Positions 17,207 to 26,501 of a stretch of 64,000 bases of DNA are shown piece after piece. The notes beneath the pieces are model-generated. The model did not search any database, was not told where the DNA came from, and saw only the letters and a program-made list of their open reading frames with translations. The translations under genes were made by a program, and so were the position numbers. The DNA comes from CAZSBB01 sp964605235 (GTDB lineage: Bacteria; Planctomycetota; Phycisphaerae; Phycisphaerales; Phycisphaeraceae), in the NCBI GenBank assembly GCA_964605235.1, contig CAZSBB010000009.1:62001-126000 (forward strand), in the 5' to 3' direction. How positions within the stretch are numbered: position 1 is the first letter of the stretch; the number at the start of each line of letters is the position of its first letter.

Positions 17207-17968
17207 TCAGATCGCCCACCAGTGCGGCGGATGCAGGCCCGGGTGTGAAAAGACGCGGTACGGTGGCGGGAGCGATTCCAGCAATTCTCTGGCTTTGGCT
17301 CCAATGGCCGCGATGGCCAGTTCCACGTTGCGTCGGCCGACCTCCGCGCTGGCGTGCAGCCGCGGATCCAAACCGCTGATGCCGTCGGGGGGCTGCATCT
17401 TGGGCGCCAGCGGACCGTCACCCAATTCCGAGAGCTTCACCAGGTCTGGGTGGAAATACATCATGTCGGACGTTTCCCACTTGCCCGCATGATCGCTGGC
17501 GGATTCTTCGCCGTAGCTCAACGAGTACTCATGAATTCCAATGCCAGTGAACTGTCCATCAGCAACGACGGGGGTCAGGGCGCGGTTGATCCACGCGATA
17601 TGCTGGGGCACGTTGTGCCCGGTCACGACGATAATAACCCGCGCGCCCAGCTTGCGAATCTGTCGGAACAGTGCTGTGAGCAGGGTCACCTTCCACAACT
17701 CCTCCTGCGGGTGCAGATCGTCGCTGCCGTCGCAATAGCGGCAGTAGGGGTAATAGATGGGCGGATACACCACGCCGCCGAACTGGGATGCACACTCGAC
17801 CAGAAAGCCGTGGGCCTTGAGTGCGTCCGTTCCCAGCGGCAGGTGCAGGCCATGCCACTCGATCAAACCGAGCGGCAGGTAGACGACCGGAAACCGCCGC
17901 AGTTCCGCCTCCAGTTGTCGGGGGCGCATGAACTGGAGTTGCCGTGCGGTTGATGCTGTGTCGTCCAC
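17207..17968 (-). CDS. Creatininase-family amidohydrolase-like protein
   Basis: 253 aa. The GTG at 17968 was chosen for its AGGA at good spacing; an ATG 13 codons later is possible. 'LPLGLIEWHGLHLPLGTDAL' is the family metal-binding signature (Glu, His, Asp), and 'VVTGHNVPQHI' and 'HEYSLSYGEES' supply further expected residues. The family hydrolyses cyclic amides or acts in ring opening of varied substrates; true creatinine use is unlikely in this setting. Last gene of the locus B operon, 52 bp after the fucosidase. Confidence 0.85.
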   Translation of the reverse strand: MDDTASTARQLQFMRPRQLEAELRRFPVVYLPLGLIEWHGLHLPLGTDALKAHGFLVECASQFGGVVYPPIYYPYCRYCDGSDDLHPQEELWKVTLLTALFRQIRKLGARVIIVVTGHNVPQHIAWINRALTPVVADGQFTGIGIHEYSLSYGEESASDHAGKWETSDMMYFHPDLVKLSELGDGPLAPKMQPPDGISGLDPRLHASAEVGRRNVELAIAAIGAKARELLESLPPPYRVFSHPGLHPPHWWAI

Positions 17969-18020
17969 GACAGGATTCCTTTCACCATACACCCGGCCTG
18001 GGGCCGCAGGGGTGAGCGCC

Positions 18021-19265
18021 TCACGCGTCGGCGCGAAATACGGCAATCGACCGCATCCTGACTACGCCTGACGATTCGGTAACGCGGATGAAGACTTTTC
18101 GAGTGCGCACCAGCGGGAACCGACAAATCACCTTGTGGCCGATCTGTCGCCCCTCATAGACCGCAATGCGCTGACTGCCTTTGTAGCATTCAATCTCGAT
18201 GACGAACGAGCGAACCGACTCCCCTTCCGTCAAATCTTCCTGCAAGACGACATGGTCAATACAGACGTAGTCGTCGAAGCGGCAGCGCCACTCCGTGTCC
18301 GTCAGGTTGAACTGGCGCATCGTCGCCATGGGCGTCGCAAACCGACGCCGGATCTCCCGGCCCATGGCCAACAGGTTGTCGGCGTCCTGCACCGGCAACA
18401 GCCCGCGCCGATCTGGGCCAATGTTCAGCAGCAGGTTGGCCCCGCGTCCCACGGAGTAGTAATAGATGCCCAACAATTCCTCGACGCTTTTGACCGTGTG
18501 GGCATCCGATTCCTGATAGAACCAGTTGCGCTCACGGATCACACAATCACATTCCGCCGGGAGCCAGCGTGGGCGGATCATGGCGGCGGGCGTCTCCGCT
18601 CGCTCAGAGAGATGCAGATGATCCACCGTATTCCAACAGGGCGATGGGGCAAGGCCGGACTCATTGCCGACCCAGCGGTAATCGGGATCGCCCAAGCTGA
18701 AGACCAGGATATCCGGCTGCATCCGCCGAACTTCGCGGATGATCCGCGGCCAATTGTAAGCGTGGTTTTCGGAGCCACAGCCGTCGAACCAGAGCATATC
18801 GATCTGCCCATATGCAGTCAGAATCTCGCTGGCCTGATTGATGAAGTAGTCGTCATAAGCACGCTCGTCGTCATAGACGGGGCAACTCCAGTCAGCCGGG
18901 GAGTAGTAGAGGCCGATTTTCAAATCATGCATTCGACAGGCGTCCGTGAACTCCCGAACCAAATCGCCCTGTCCGCCGCGCCACGGTGAGTTCGCGACCG
19001 AAAATGATGTGTATTTTGAGGGCCAGTTGGCGAAACCGTCATGATGCTTGGCGGTGAACACCATATACCGCGCCCCGGCCTGTCGCGCCAGCGCCGCCCA
19101 CTGCTGGCAATCGAGCTGGCTGGGCGCGAAGGCGGCGGGGTCCATCTGTTTGCCGTCCCAGTCGCGGTGTCCTTCATAAAACGTGCGGATGCCAAAATGC
19201 AGGAAGAGACCAAACTCCCAATCCTGGTATTCGAGTTGTCGCGAGGTGGGCTTGAGCGCGGGCAT
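18021..19265 (-). CDS. Alpha-L-fucosidase, GH29
   Basis: 414 aa; the start at 19265 lies 19 bp after the acetylesterase stop. 'WEFGLFLHFGIRTFYEG', 'YMVFTAKHHDGFANWPS', 'GLYYSPADWS', 'IDMLWFDGCG' (nucleophile Asp near residue 163) and 'GRGANLLLNIGPDRRG' are the ordered hallmarks of GH29. There is no signal peptide, so it probably removes fucose from imported oligosaccharides in the cytoplasm. It suggests the locus B glycan is fucosylated, which fits fucose-containing sulfated algal polysaccharides, but this is inference. Confidence 0.93.
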   Translation of the reverse strand: MPALKPTSRQLEYQDWEFGLFLHFGIRTFYEGHRDWDGKQMDPAAFAPSQLDCQQWAALARQAGARYMVFTAKHHDGFANWPSKYTSFSVANSPWRGGQGDLVREFTDACRMHDLKIGLYYSPADWSCPVYDDERAYDDYFINQASEILTAYGQIDMLWFDGCGSENHAYNWPRIIREVRRMQPDILVFSLGDPDYRWVGNESGLAPSPCWNTVDHLHLSERAETPAAMIRPRWLPAECDCVIRERNWFYQESDAHTVKSVEELLGIYYYSVGRGANLLLNIGPDRRGLLPVQDADNLLAMGREIRRRFATPMATMRQFNLTDTEWRCRFDDYVCIDHVVLQEDLTEGESVRSFVIEIECYKGSQRIAVYEGRQIGHKVICRFPLVRTRKVFIRVTESSGVVRMRSIAVFRADA

Positions 19266-19284
19266 GGGAGACTCGCTGCATGAG

Positions 19285-20892
19285 TCAGGGTTTCAGGTTG
19301 ACGCGAAATGGACAAGCGGGCAGGCCGGCGCCGTTGATGAGATTCGGCTGGGCCTTCCCGTCCCATGCAAAACGTACTTCCCTTGGCATCGGCACTTGGT
19401 CCCTGGGGACCCAAATACAGTCACCGGCAATCTGCGCATGGGCGGGAACATGTTCGCCATCAGCACTGGCGAGGGTGAACCAATCAGGAGGCTTTGCATC
19501 CCGGGTATGCAAACCGCCAAAGGCGTAATCAAACCAGATGCGGACCCCCTCGTTTACCACCGCATGAGCCTTATACATCGGGCCGGCGTGCGCCAACTGC
19601 GCCTGACCATAGGTCTTGGCGAGGGCCCAAAGCGCCAGCCGCTGACCTACACCTTCCTTGTTGCGTGGATGAATCTCCTTGATGTCCTCACAAAGGTCAT
19701 GGATGACCGCCATTCCCGTATTGGGCAAGCGCATGACCCGGGTCTGACCGTCCCAAATCTCGGGAATCTGCCATCCAGGCCGCCAGCTTTCCAGGGCGCT
19801 GATCTGCACGTAATAGAACGGGAACTCATCCCAGGGCGTCACCTTCGATGGCAGACTCCATGCTTGGCGCCAACCATGAACCAGGGCCTGGTGCAGGTTG
19901 AAGTAGTAGTCGCTGCTGTCACCGCGATTGCTTTCGCCCTGGTACCAGATCATGCCGCGCAGGGGGTAGCGAGCCAGCGGCGCCACCGACCCATTGAAGA
20001 AGGCCCCGAGCCCGCGCCGGCGATTCCGGGATATCTCGCCAAGTTTCTGGCCGTACGGACCGGCGTACGGATGTACGGGGGGCGGCGGCGGTGGACCAAG
20101 CTCGCCGCCGGTTTGCCATTGCACCATTGAGTCGGCGTGGTTTTTCAACGCGCTTCGATACTCGGCGTCCACGGCTGCGGCTTCAGCGGCCCAATCCGAG
20201 AGCTCGGGGGACAGGGCCAAGCCCTCGCGCGGCACCCACAGTTCAATCGGGGTTGAACCGGTGGCAACCACGATCAAGCCCACGGGCACGTTCAGATTGA
20301 GCACCAGATCACGACCAAAGAAGTAAGCCACGGCGCTCATGTGGCCGGCTGTTTTCGTCGAACAGACCTGCCATTGAACGGAGGGATGGATGGCCTCCTG
20401 CGCCAGACCGGCCGCCTTGACCGGCACGGTCAGCACGCGCAGCATGGGATGAGCGGCGGCCGCAATATGAGCCGAAGCGTCCAGGACGTGCTCCAGCTCC
20501 ATGGCCATATTGGACTGTCCGGAGCAGATCCAGACCTCGCCCACGATGACGTTATGCAGCTCAACCACCTGCCCGGCTGCGCCAATGAGCATCGTCGCCG
20601 GCACGCCATCAGCCGGCAGCGGCGCCAGCGTGACCTGCCACTTACCGTTATCCGCGGCAACCGTCGCTGCGGTTTGCCCTTTGAATTGAATCGTGATCTC
20701 AGTGCCTGCGGTGGTCCATCCCCAGACCGGAAGCGGCGCGTCGCGCTGCAAGACCATGTCATTGCCAAACGGAGCGCCAAGCACAATCTGGTGTGCGGCC
20801 GAGAGGCTCACGGTGTCCGGGATTTTCCTTCCGCTTGCCGGCGTCAGGCAGCTCTGGCCGTCTTGACAACCTTCGGGACTGTCGCCGATCAT
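19285..20892 (-). CDS. Sialate O-acetylesterase-family carbohydrate esterase
   Basis: 535 aa. The ATG at 20892 overlaps the lyase stop (ATGA), indicating translational coupling. 'GNDMVLQRDAPLPVWGW' opens the family N-domain; 'WICSGQSNM' carries the catalytic Ser (near residue 125), 'MIWYQGESN' the second block, and 'DLCEDIKEIHPRNKEGVGQRL' the Asp/His pair. The family removes O-acetyl groups from sugars. No convincing signal peptide is present, whereas the coupled lyase has one, so either the true start differs or deacetylation happens in the cytoplasm. Confidence 0.9.
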   Translation of the reverse strand: MIGDSPEGCQDGQSCLTPASGRKIPDTVSLSAAHQIVLGAPFGNDMVLQRDAPLPVWGWTTAGTEITIQFKGQTAATVAADNGKWQVTLAPLPADGVPATMLIGAAGQVVELHNVIVGEVWICSGQSNMAMELEHVLDASAHIAAAAHPMLRVLTVPVKAAGLAQEAIHPSVQWQVCSTKTAGHMSAVAYFFGRDLVLNLNVPVGLIVVATGSTPIELWVPREGLALSPELSDWAAEAAAVDAEYRSALKNHADSMVQWQTGGELGPPPPPPVHPYAGPYGQKLGEISRNRRRGLGAFFNGSVAPLARYPLRGMIWYQGESNRGDSSDYYFNLHQALVHGWRQAWSLPSKVTPWDEFPFYYVQISALESWRPGWQIPEIWDGQTRVMRLPNTGMAVIHDLCEDIKEIHPRNKEGVGQRLALWALAKTYGQAQLAHAGPMYKAHAVVNEGVRIWFDYAFGGLHTRDAKPPDWFTLASADGEHVPAHAQIAGDCIWVPRDQVPMPREVRFAWDGKAQPNLINGAGLPACPFRVNLKP

Positions 20893-23800
20893 GGGATCTG
20901 AATCCTGATTGGGCCGTTGGCCCGATCCAGTTCTGCCGCCGTGACTTTCCGTGCCGCCGCGCCGGGGATGATGACGGTCGCTTCCACGTTGCAGGTCAGT
21001 TCCCATCGTGCCGCAGCCGAGGCGTGCTGGTCGTTTCCCAAGCGGCGAAGATGTACGAAGGTGCTCTGGCGGATCGCGTCGCCGGCGCCGTATTCCCAGA
21101 GCCGAATCACATTCTCAGGAGCGAAATCAGAGGCTTTGACCGGCGCGCCGGTGAGCACAAAATTCCGACTGCTGGCCATCTCCGCGCGCCAGAAGCGGGT
21201 TCGCGCGTCATTGGAGGCCGTGAAGCCCTTGTCCAGACCCGGACGCCGCCCGAGCGCGTGCTTGATCGTACCTTGGACGAACCCGGTCTGCTCATCGACC
21301 TGGGTAATCTCCGAGCGGTAGTAGTCCGCTCCTTCCATCAAAGTGAGCGTTGCATTTTTGCCGGAAGGCACAGCCGCTGCGAGGGTGTAGCTGGTGGTGC
21401 GATCCGCGTTCCCGATTTCGACAATAGAACCGGCAGCGGCTCCAGGCAACGGGGCGTCAAGTTTCAACTGGCGGGTGAGGTAATCAACTGCGGTGATGGT
21501 GCCCGTATATTCGCGGGTGCTGGCGTGGATCTCGAACTGACCAACCTTCAGGAGCGTGCCGCCGGTCAGGCTCAGGATGCGTATCCCCTGGGCGTCCTGG
21601 GCCACGAAGGCATGTTCGCCGGCAACCGCAACGCGTCCCATGGATTCACTGGTGATCGCGCGCGATTTTTCGGGCCGACCATCGGAAACGAGCAGGTCCA
21701 CGCGACCGGATTTGTGCTTCACCTCCAGAGCGACCGCGCGTCGGGCATCGTCTTCGTTGTCCACGATCGTCAACATGCGACGAGACGCGATGAAGGGGGT
21801 TCCGATGTAAGGCTCGTGCAGCGCGGTAAATGCGGACTCCAGATCCGCGCCATCGCTTTCCCGTCGCACCATCTGCTGCACATAGCGGTAGTTCAATTGA
21901 AAACAGAGCGCGTCGGCGTGGAACACCCGCATCTGCTGGGTATCCATGAGATGCAGCTTCGTATACCGACGCGGAGCCTGCTCGTTGAACTGATTGCCCA
22001 GTTGGCGGGTGTTGAGCATCATCTGCTCGCTGCCGGGCCCGCCATCGCGGCTATAGCGCCACGTCGTTTCCAGCACGGGAGGCGCATTGCCCGCGCGGCG
22101 CGAACTGATCATCCGGGTCTTGACGGTCGCGCCTTGATGCGGTTGGGCATCAGCGAACGGCTTGAGAAAGAGTTGATCCGCCGTTGGCTCAGACTGCCCG
22201 ATCTGCGGCACGGGCTGCAGCGAGGCATTGGTGAGGACTTCATCGCTGATCGGTCCATGAAAGCAGTACACGTGCGACTTGCCCCCGGCAACGCGAAACA
22301 CATCGAATACATATGAGGTCTGCGGTTGCGTGTCGGCGTCTATCAAGGCGATGGAGCGCTGGTAGAGGCGAACATTCTCCGCGGGCAGGACGGCCGTGGC
22401 GCGCAAATACGCGGCGCCGACGCCATCGCTGAGCGTGCTGACCCAGGCTTGGGCGCGGTGGTTGCCGGCGTCAACTTCGACAAGGTTATGCACCCGCGCC
22501 AGGCCATCGCCGGGCACGGTGTAGCCGGGCCGTTGTCCGCCGTCGATGGTCATGGGCACGCCGAGCATGTAGTACTGCAGATCGAGGGCATCGTCGTGAT
22601 CGTGCCCGATGCCCAGGCCGGTGCGCAGATAAGCGGCTCGGCGCAGCAGCGGGTCGTCATGCTCGGTGCCGGCTTCGAGCACGCCCATCCAGTTGTAAAC
22701 CTGCCTCGATTTGAGGTCCAGCCACGGAGCCCGCTTGAGGTCGGCGGCCGCGGCCTCGATTTCCGACCACTGTGCGTCGCTGTAGTACTTGCGAATATCC
22801 TTGTCGTTCGCGTGCTTGAGGCACCAGGCGAACTGCCGATCTCCCGTCCAATTCCAGCCATTGACCGCCGCCCAGGGCAACATCCCCATGGTCATGCCGG
22901 GCGCCTTGTCAGGACCGCAGACGTCGCCGATGCGTGGGAAATCCAGGCCGGCTACCGTAATGTCCAGTTGCCAGTAGCAATGCGCCAAGGGCTTGGGGTA
23001 CAGGGCGGCATTGCTCAGGTCGTATTTGTCCGGCAGAATCTTGTGGGCCCGCACCCATTCCAGGGCACTGGCGACACGCTGGGCTCCTTCCTGCTGAGCA
23101 TAGAACGTGGAGCCGATGAACTGGGCGCCGCTGCGATCATGGCCCAGGATCATCAGATCCTGGATGCCCGCCGGCGGCAGCGGATAGATGAACGTTCGGC
23201 TGAACAGCCAGTCCCACCATGGCGCGGTCACTTCCGCCGAACCCAACACCCACGCCAGCGTCGCCACGCCCATCGGCTCGGTGTAGTAGTGGTAACGCAT
23301 GATGCGCTTGGCGTTAATCTGCACCAGATAGGTGTCGATCAACATGATCACATCGCTGCTGGTCTTGACCCAGGGCACGAACCGACCGATCGACCGCGCC
23401 AGTTCCTCGTTGCCCCGGATGTAGTCATACAGCATGTCGTAGTGGATCGCGGGCTTGAGATAGTCGGCATAGTGCGCCATGAACATGGCTTCAGTCTCGC
23501 GGCGGCGATCGTGCAGATTGCGCCCGTACGCGCCCGGGTCGCGCACCAGGTTGCACAGCCAACTGCCGGTTTCCACCGTCGGAAAGACATAGGCATAGCG
23601 CGCCAAGGCGACGGCGGCATCATGGGCAATATCGGAATCGCCATTGGATTGCCACAATTCCGCGCCCTTCTGGATCAACGCGGGGTACGCGGCAAAGCGC
23701 TTGGTCACCTCCATGCCCTGCTCGGCGAGGAAGTGGCCCCGGTCGGGACTGCGGGCATCGGCAAAGTACAACCCCGTGCCGTTGTCCTGATACGGAAAGG

Positions 23801-25016
23801 GGTCTGGCAATGGGCGATAAGCCTTCATGTCCGCGAGGCTGTAGCTGCCGGAAGAGCCGGAAACGTAGGCGGCATCCGCCTGCTGGCCAGGCGGGGTCAG
23901 ACGCCGAAGGAACAACGGCCATTGCGTAGCATCGCTGGTGAACCGACCGTTGGCGATCAGGTCAGGCGAATCCCAGACGCCGATCTCGGCATGCAGATCT
24001 TTACGTGACTTGCCCGCGACGCCCAGATCCACCTCCGCAGGCATGATCGCATAATAGGCGGCCTGCTTGAAGCGCTGGCCGCTGCCCTGGTGATTCGGCG
24101 GGGGAAGGAAATTCCAGATGGCTTCATCACGGGCGCGACGCGTCGAGGCATCCAAAGTGGCCGGCTTCACCACGGCGGGCATTCCCGCGCCGCGTTGTTT
24201 CACCGCCCGCCGCACGGTGCCGACCAGGCAGTCATCGAGGCTGATGTTATGCACCAGCAGGTCCACTTCGCTGGCGTTGTCGACCGCCAGTTCAGCTTTG
24301 AATTGGCGCGCCTGGTCCACATGAAAGTAAAAGGCAGCCACGCCGTAGAATTCATCGCAATAGCCCAGGCGCAGCTTGTACTCCGTCACGGCGCCGGAGG
24401 GACCATCGTTGATCGCGCAGCGCATGTACACCGGCTTGCGAAAGGGGCGCAACTCCGTGGTCGGCACCGCCGCGATGACACGCAACGCATACAGCCCGAC
24501 GTCCAGAGGCCCCAGATCCAGCGTCAGAACTGGATCACCCACCGCCATTCGCACGACGGAGACGGGGGCGCGCTTCTTGCCACTGTCACGGATTTCCGAT
24601 TGCCGGGGCACCCAGTACACCGGCGCGGCATAGCTTTCGATCTGCGCCGGCTTGGCGCCCGGGAGACCCGGAGCAACAAAGTTGCGCACCTGACTCTGAC
24701 GGTCGAAAAAGCTGCGGGCGGGAACATACTTGAACCAGTACGACCGCCAATGCTCCTGTGAGCCGGGATAGAGTTCGACTTGCGGAGATTGGTCCTGCGG
24801 AGCGAAGGCGCGGGCCGTGGTCTTCTCCTCAGTTCCCATCAGTTCGGGAATGCAGCCGGGGTAGCCAGGGGCCTCGCCGTGCTGCCCGGGAAACAACGGC
24901 AGCTTGAGACCCGCCAAAGGCCCCCCCGGCAAGTATCCGTCCTGATCAGCTGCGAGGCTGGCGACAAGCAAGAATGAGGTGATGCTGAAGGTCAGGACAT
25001 GGGATGCAAAACTCAT
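20889..25016 (-). CDS. Giant heparinase II/III-like polysaccharide lyase, exported (locus B)
   Basis: 1375 aa with a Sec signal peptide (hydrophobic to LVASLAA); AAGAAGG lies upstream of the ATG at 25016. It is a full-length paralogue of the locus A lyase: 'GGPLAGLKLPLFPGQHGEAPGYPGC' region at the mature N-terminus, toroid in the middle, then 'GHDHDDALDLQYYMLGVPM' (near residue 810) where locus A has GHNHSDTLDLQ. The extended C-terminal region is also shared. First enzyme of the locus B operon, behind the pseudopilin. Expected to cleave an acidic polysaccharide outside the cytoplasm. Confidence 0.75.
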   Translation of the reverse strand: MSFASHVLTFSITSFLLVASLAADQDGYLPGGPLAGLKLPLFPGQHGEAPGYPGCIPELMGTEEKTTARAFAPQDQSPQVELYPGSQEHWRSYWFKYVPARSFFDRQSQVRNFVAPGLPGAKPAQIESYAAPVYWVPRQSEIRDSGKKRAPVSVVRMAVGDPVLTLDLGPLDVGLYALRVIAAVPTTELRPFRKPVYMRCAINDGPSGAVTEYKLRLGYCDEFYGVAAFYFHVDQARQFKAELAVDNASEVDLLVHNISLDDCLVGTVRRAVKQRGAGMPAVVKPATLDASTRRARDEAIWNFLPPPNHQGSGQRFKQAAYYAIMPAEVDLGVAGKSRKDLHAEIGVWDSPDLIANGRFTSDATQWPLFLRRLTPPGQQADAAYVSGSSGSYSLADMKAYRPLPDPFPYQDNGTGLYFADARSPDRGHFLAEQGMEVTKRFAAYPALIQKGAELWQSNGDSDIAHDAAVALARYAYVFPTVETGSWLCNLVRDPGAYGRNLHDRRRETEAMFMAHYADYLKPAIHYDMLYDYIRGNEELARSIGRFVPWVKTSSDVIMLIDTYLVQINAKRIMRYHYYTEPMGVATLAWVLGSAEVTAPWWDWLFSRTFIYPLPPAGIQDLMILGHDRSGAQFIGSTFYAQQEGAQRVASALEWVRAHKILPDKYDLSNAALYPKPLAHCYWQLDITVAGLDFPRIGDVCGPDKAPGMTMGMLPWAAVNGWNWTGDRQFAWCLKHANDKDIRKYYSDAQWSEIEAAAADLKRAPWLDLKSRQVYNWMGVLEAGTEHDDPLLRRAAYLRTGLGIGHDHDDALDLQYYMLGVPMTIDGGQRPGYTVPGDGLARVHNLVEVDAGNHRAQAWVSTLSDGVGAAYLRATAVLPAENVRLYQRSIALIDADTQPQTSYVFDVFRVAGGKSHVYCFHGPISDEVLTNASLQPVPQIGQSEPTADQLFLKPFADAQPHQGATVKTRMISSRRAGNAPPVLETTWRYSRDGGPGSEQMMLNTRQLGNQFNEQAPRRYTKLHLMDTQQMRVFHADALCFQLNYRYVQQMVRRESDGADLESAFTALHEPYIGTPFIASRRMLTIVDNEDDARRAVALEVKHKSGRVDLLVSDGRPEKSRAITSESMGRVAVAGEHAFVAQDAQGIRILSLTGGTLLKVGQFEIHASTREYTGTITAVDYLTRQLKLDAPLPGAAAGSIVEIGNADRTTSYTLAAAVPSGKNATLTLMEGADYYRSEITQVDEQTGFVQGTIKHALGRRPGLDKGFTASNDARTRFWRAEMASSRNFVLTGAPVKASDFAPENVIRLWEYGAGDAIRQSTFVHLRRLGNDQHASAAARWELTCNVEATVIIPGAAARKVTAAELDRANGPIRIQIP

Positions 25017-25248
25017 CAGGCGAGGCCCTTCTTGTTGCCAGTGAAAAAATGTCCGGGTTGTGGGTCATCCGAGTCGTACGCGCCACCGAACCGGTGACGT
25101 GATTGGGGCTCCATACGCCGACGAGGTCTCCGCGCAGCGCCGGCGCGTTACCCCCCTGCCCATCCTCCGCCGCTGAAATGCTGCTCCGTGTTCGTGCGTC
25201 GCCCGCTCGGTCGGGAGGTGTACGCTGGGGAAACAGCCAGCTGACCCC

Positions 25249-25950
25249 TTACGGCCCGAAGCCGGTGAAGGGCACCTTGTGGGGAGCTGCGTGACCATCG
25301 GCGAAGAAGATGTTGGGGCTGCCGAGGTGACTGTCGCGAACCCACCGTGCGGGGTAGTCACGATCGTTTGTCCAATCCAGGCAAACAGCGCCGTAACCCG
25401 AACCGTTGTAGAACTTATCAATGAACTGCCCACCGTCGACGTTGTGGATGCCCCAGCTGATGGAAACCCACGCATCGCCTCCCAGCGAGGTCGAAGAAGG
25501 CTTGGGCAGTTTGTCGGGCTTCCAGGCGCCGACGGTCCATGGCTCGCCGGTCGCCGCGGAAGTCTCGCCGACTATCTGATTCCGGTACCCAAAGTGGGTG
25601 GCGTTGAAGCCCGTCGTGAGGGTCACGCCGGCAAACCGTTTGCGGAAATCAGGGCACTCCAGCTTGATGGCATACTGGCCCTTGACCAGCTTGTCCCCGG
25701 CGCTGTTGCTGTTGCCGGAACTGGAATAGCGGTTGTGCGGGAACCGCTCGTAGTCGTTCACATAGGCCTGCATCGCGACCATGAGCTGCCGCTCTGTCGC
25801 CAGGCAACTCGCCGCGTTCGCGCGATCCCTGGCCTTTCCCAAAGCAGGCAGCAGGATCGCGATGAGCACTGCAATGATCGAAATGACGACCAGTAACTCG
25901 ATCAGGGTAAATGCCCGACGTTCCCTGACAACGTGTTGCGGACGATGCAT
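25249..25950 (-). CDS. Pseudopilin-like secreted protein, locus B
   Basis: 233 aa; the ATG at 25950 follows AGGAGA. Leader MHRPQHVVRERRA, then FTLIELLVVISIIAVLIAILLP; here the residue before Phe is Ala instead of the usual Gly. The C-terminal domain ends in 'NIFFADGHAAPH'. It is the promoter-proximal gene of the locus B operon and lies 232 bp upstream of the giant lyase, the same order as in locus A. Membrane-anchored by the N-terminal helix before processing. Confidence 0.88.
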   Translation of the reverse strand: MHRPQHVVRERRAFTLIELLVVISIIAVLIAILLPALGKARDRANAASCLATERQLMVAMQAYVNDYERFPHNRYSSSGNSNSAGDKLVKGQYAIKLECPDFRKRFAGVTLTTGFNATHFGYRNQIVGETSAATGEPWTVGAWKPDKLPKPSSTSLGGDAWVSISWGIHNVDGGQFIDKFYNGSGYGAVCLDWTNDRDYPARWVRDSHLGSPNIFFADGHAAPHKVPFTGFGP

Positions 25951-26019
25951 GTCGTGCTCTCCTGAGGCCAGTCGGTGACACCCAAAAGAAGGCGGGAACA
26001 GACACGAGAAGACGATGGC

Positions 26020-26048
26020 AGTATAGAGGTGACTTCCCGGGGCGTCAA
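26020..26048 (-). promoter_or_regulatory. Sigma70-type promoter of the locus B operon
   Basis: Minus strand: TTGACG (26048-26043), 17-bp spacer, TATACT (26025-26020). About 65 nt of leader before the pseudopilin ATG. An operator palindrome fills the spacer and -35. Confidence 0.8.
26030..26047. promoter_or_regulatory. Predicted LacI-type operator, locus B
   Basis: TGACTTCCCGGGGCGTCA: TGAC and GTCA arms around CCCGGG. It fits TGAYNNCSCGSGNNRTCA fully and overlaps the -35 and spacer of the promoter. Confidence 0.7.
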
Positions 26049-26501
26049 TAGTGAAATCAGCCTAACCCGCCCTGTTTCTGACCCCGTTCAGTTCCTGCCC
26101 TGCGGATTCATCACGCCGACAGTTCCCGGCAGTTGCAGCCCACGAACCGGGCTGGTCCATGGGCCGGCTTGCCCCTGTCGCGCGACGCTCACCGTGGCGC
26201 TTCGCCCACCTGTTCACCGCCTGGTGGGGTGAGAACCGAATGCAGTTCGTTGAAGGCCTTCGGATCGCTCGGGCGCAGGCGCTGCTGCTGGCGACTGGCG
26301 ACTGCTGACCGATCCACGCAGTCGCCCGGTCTTGCGGCTTTGCCAACCCTGACCTTTTCACCACTCGCTTTCGCCGACGTCCGGGCCAGCCCCCGCGTGA
26401 CTAGCGTCGGCAGCCCAAGGTGGCGAAGGAAGGCGGCGATGATCGTCAGGGCGGTGCGTGGGGCTCCTGAAGGGTCGCCCCGCGGAAGACGGGCTGAAGC
26501 A
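26049..26501. other. Intergenic region upstream of the locus B promoter
   Basis: About 450 bp with no supported gene; open frames here are antisense or non-coding in appearance. Confidence 0.4.
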
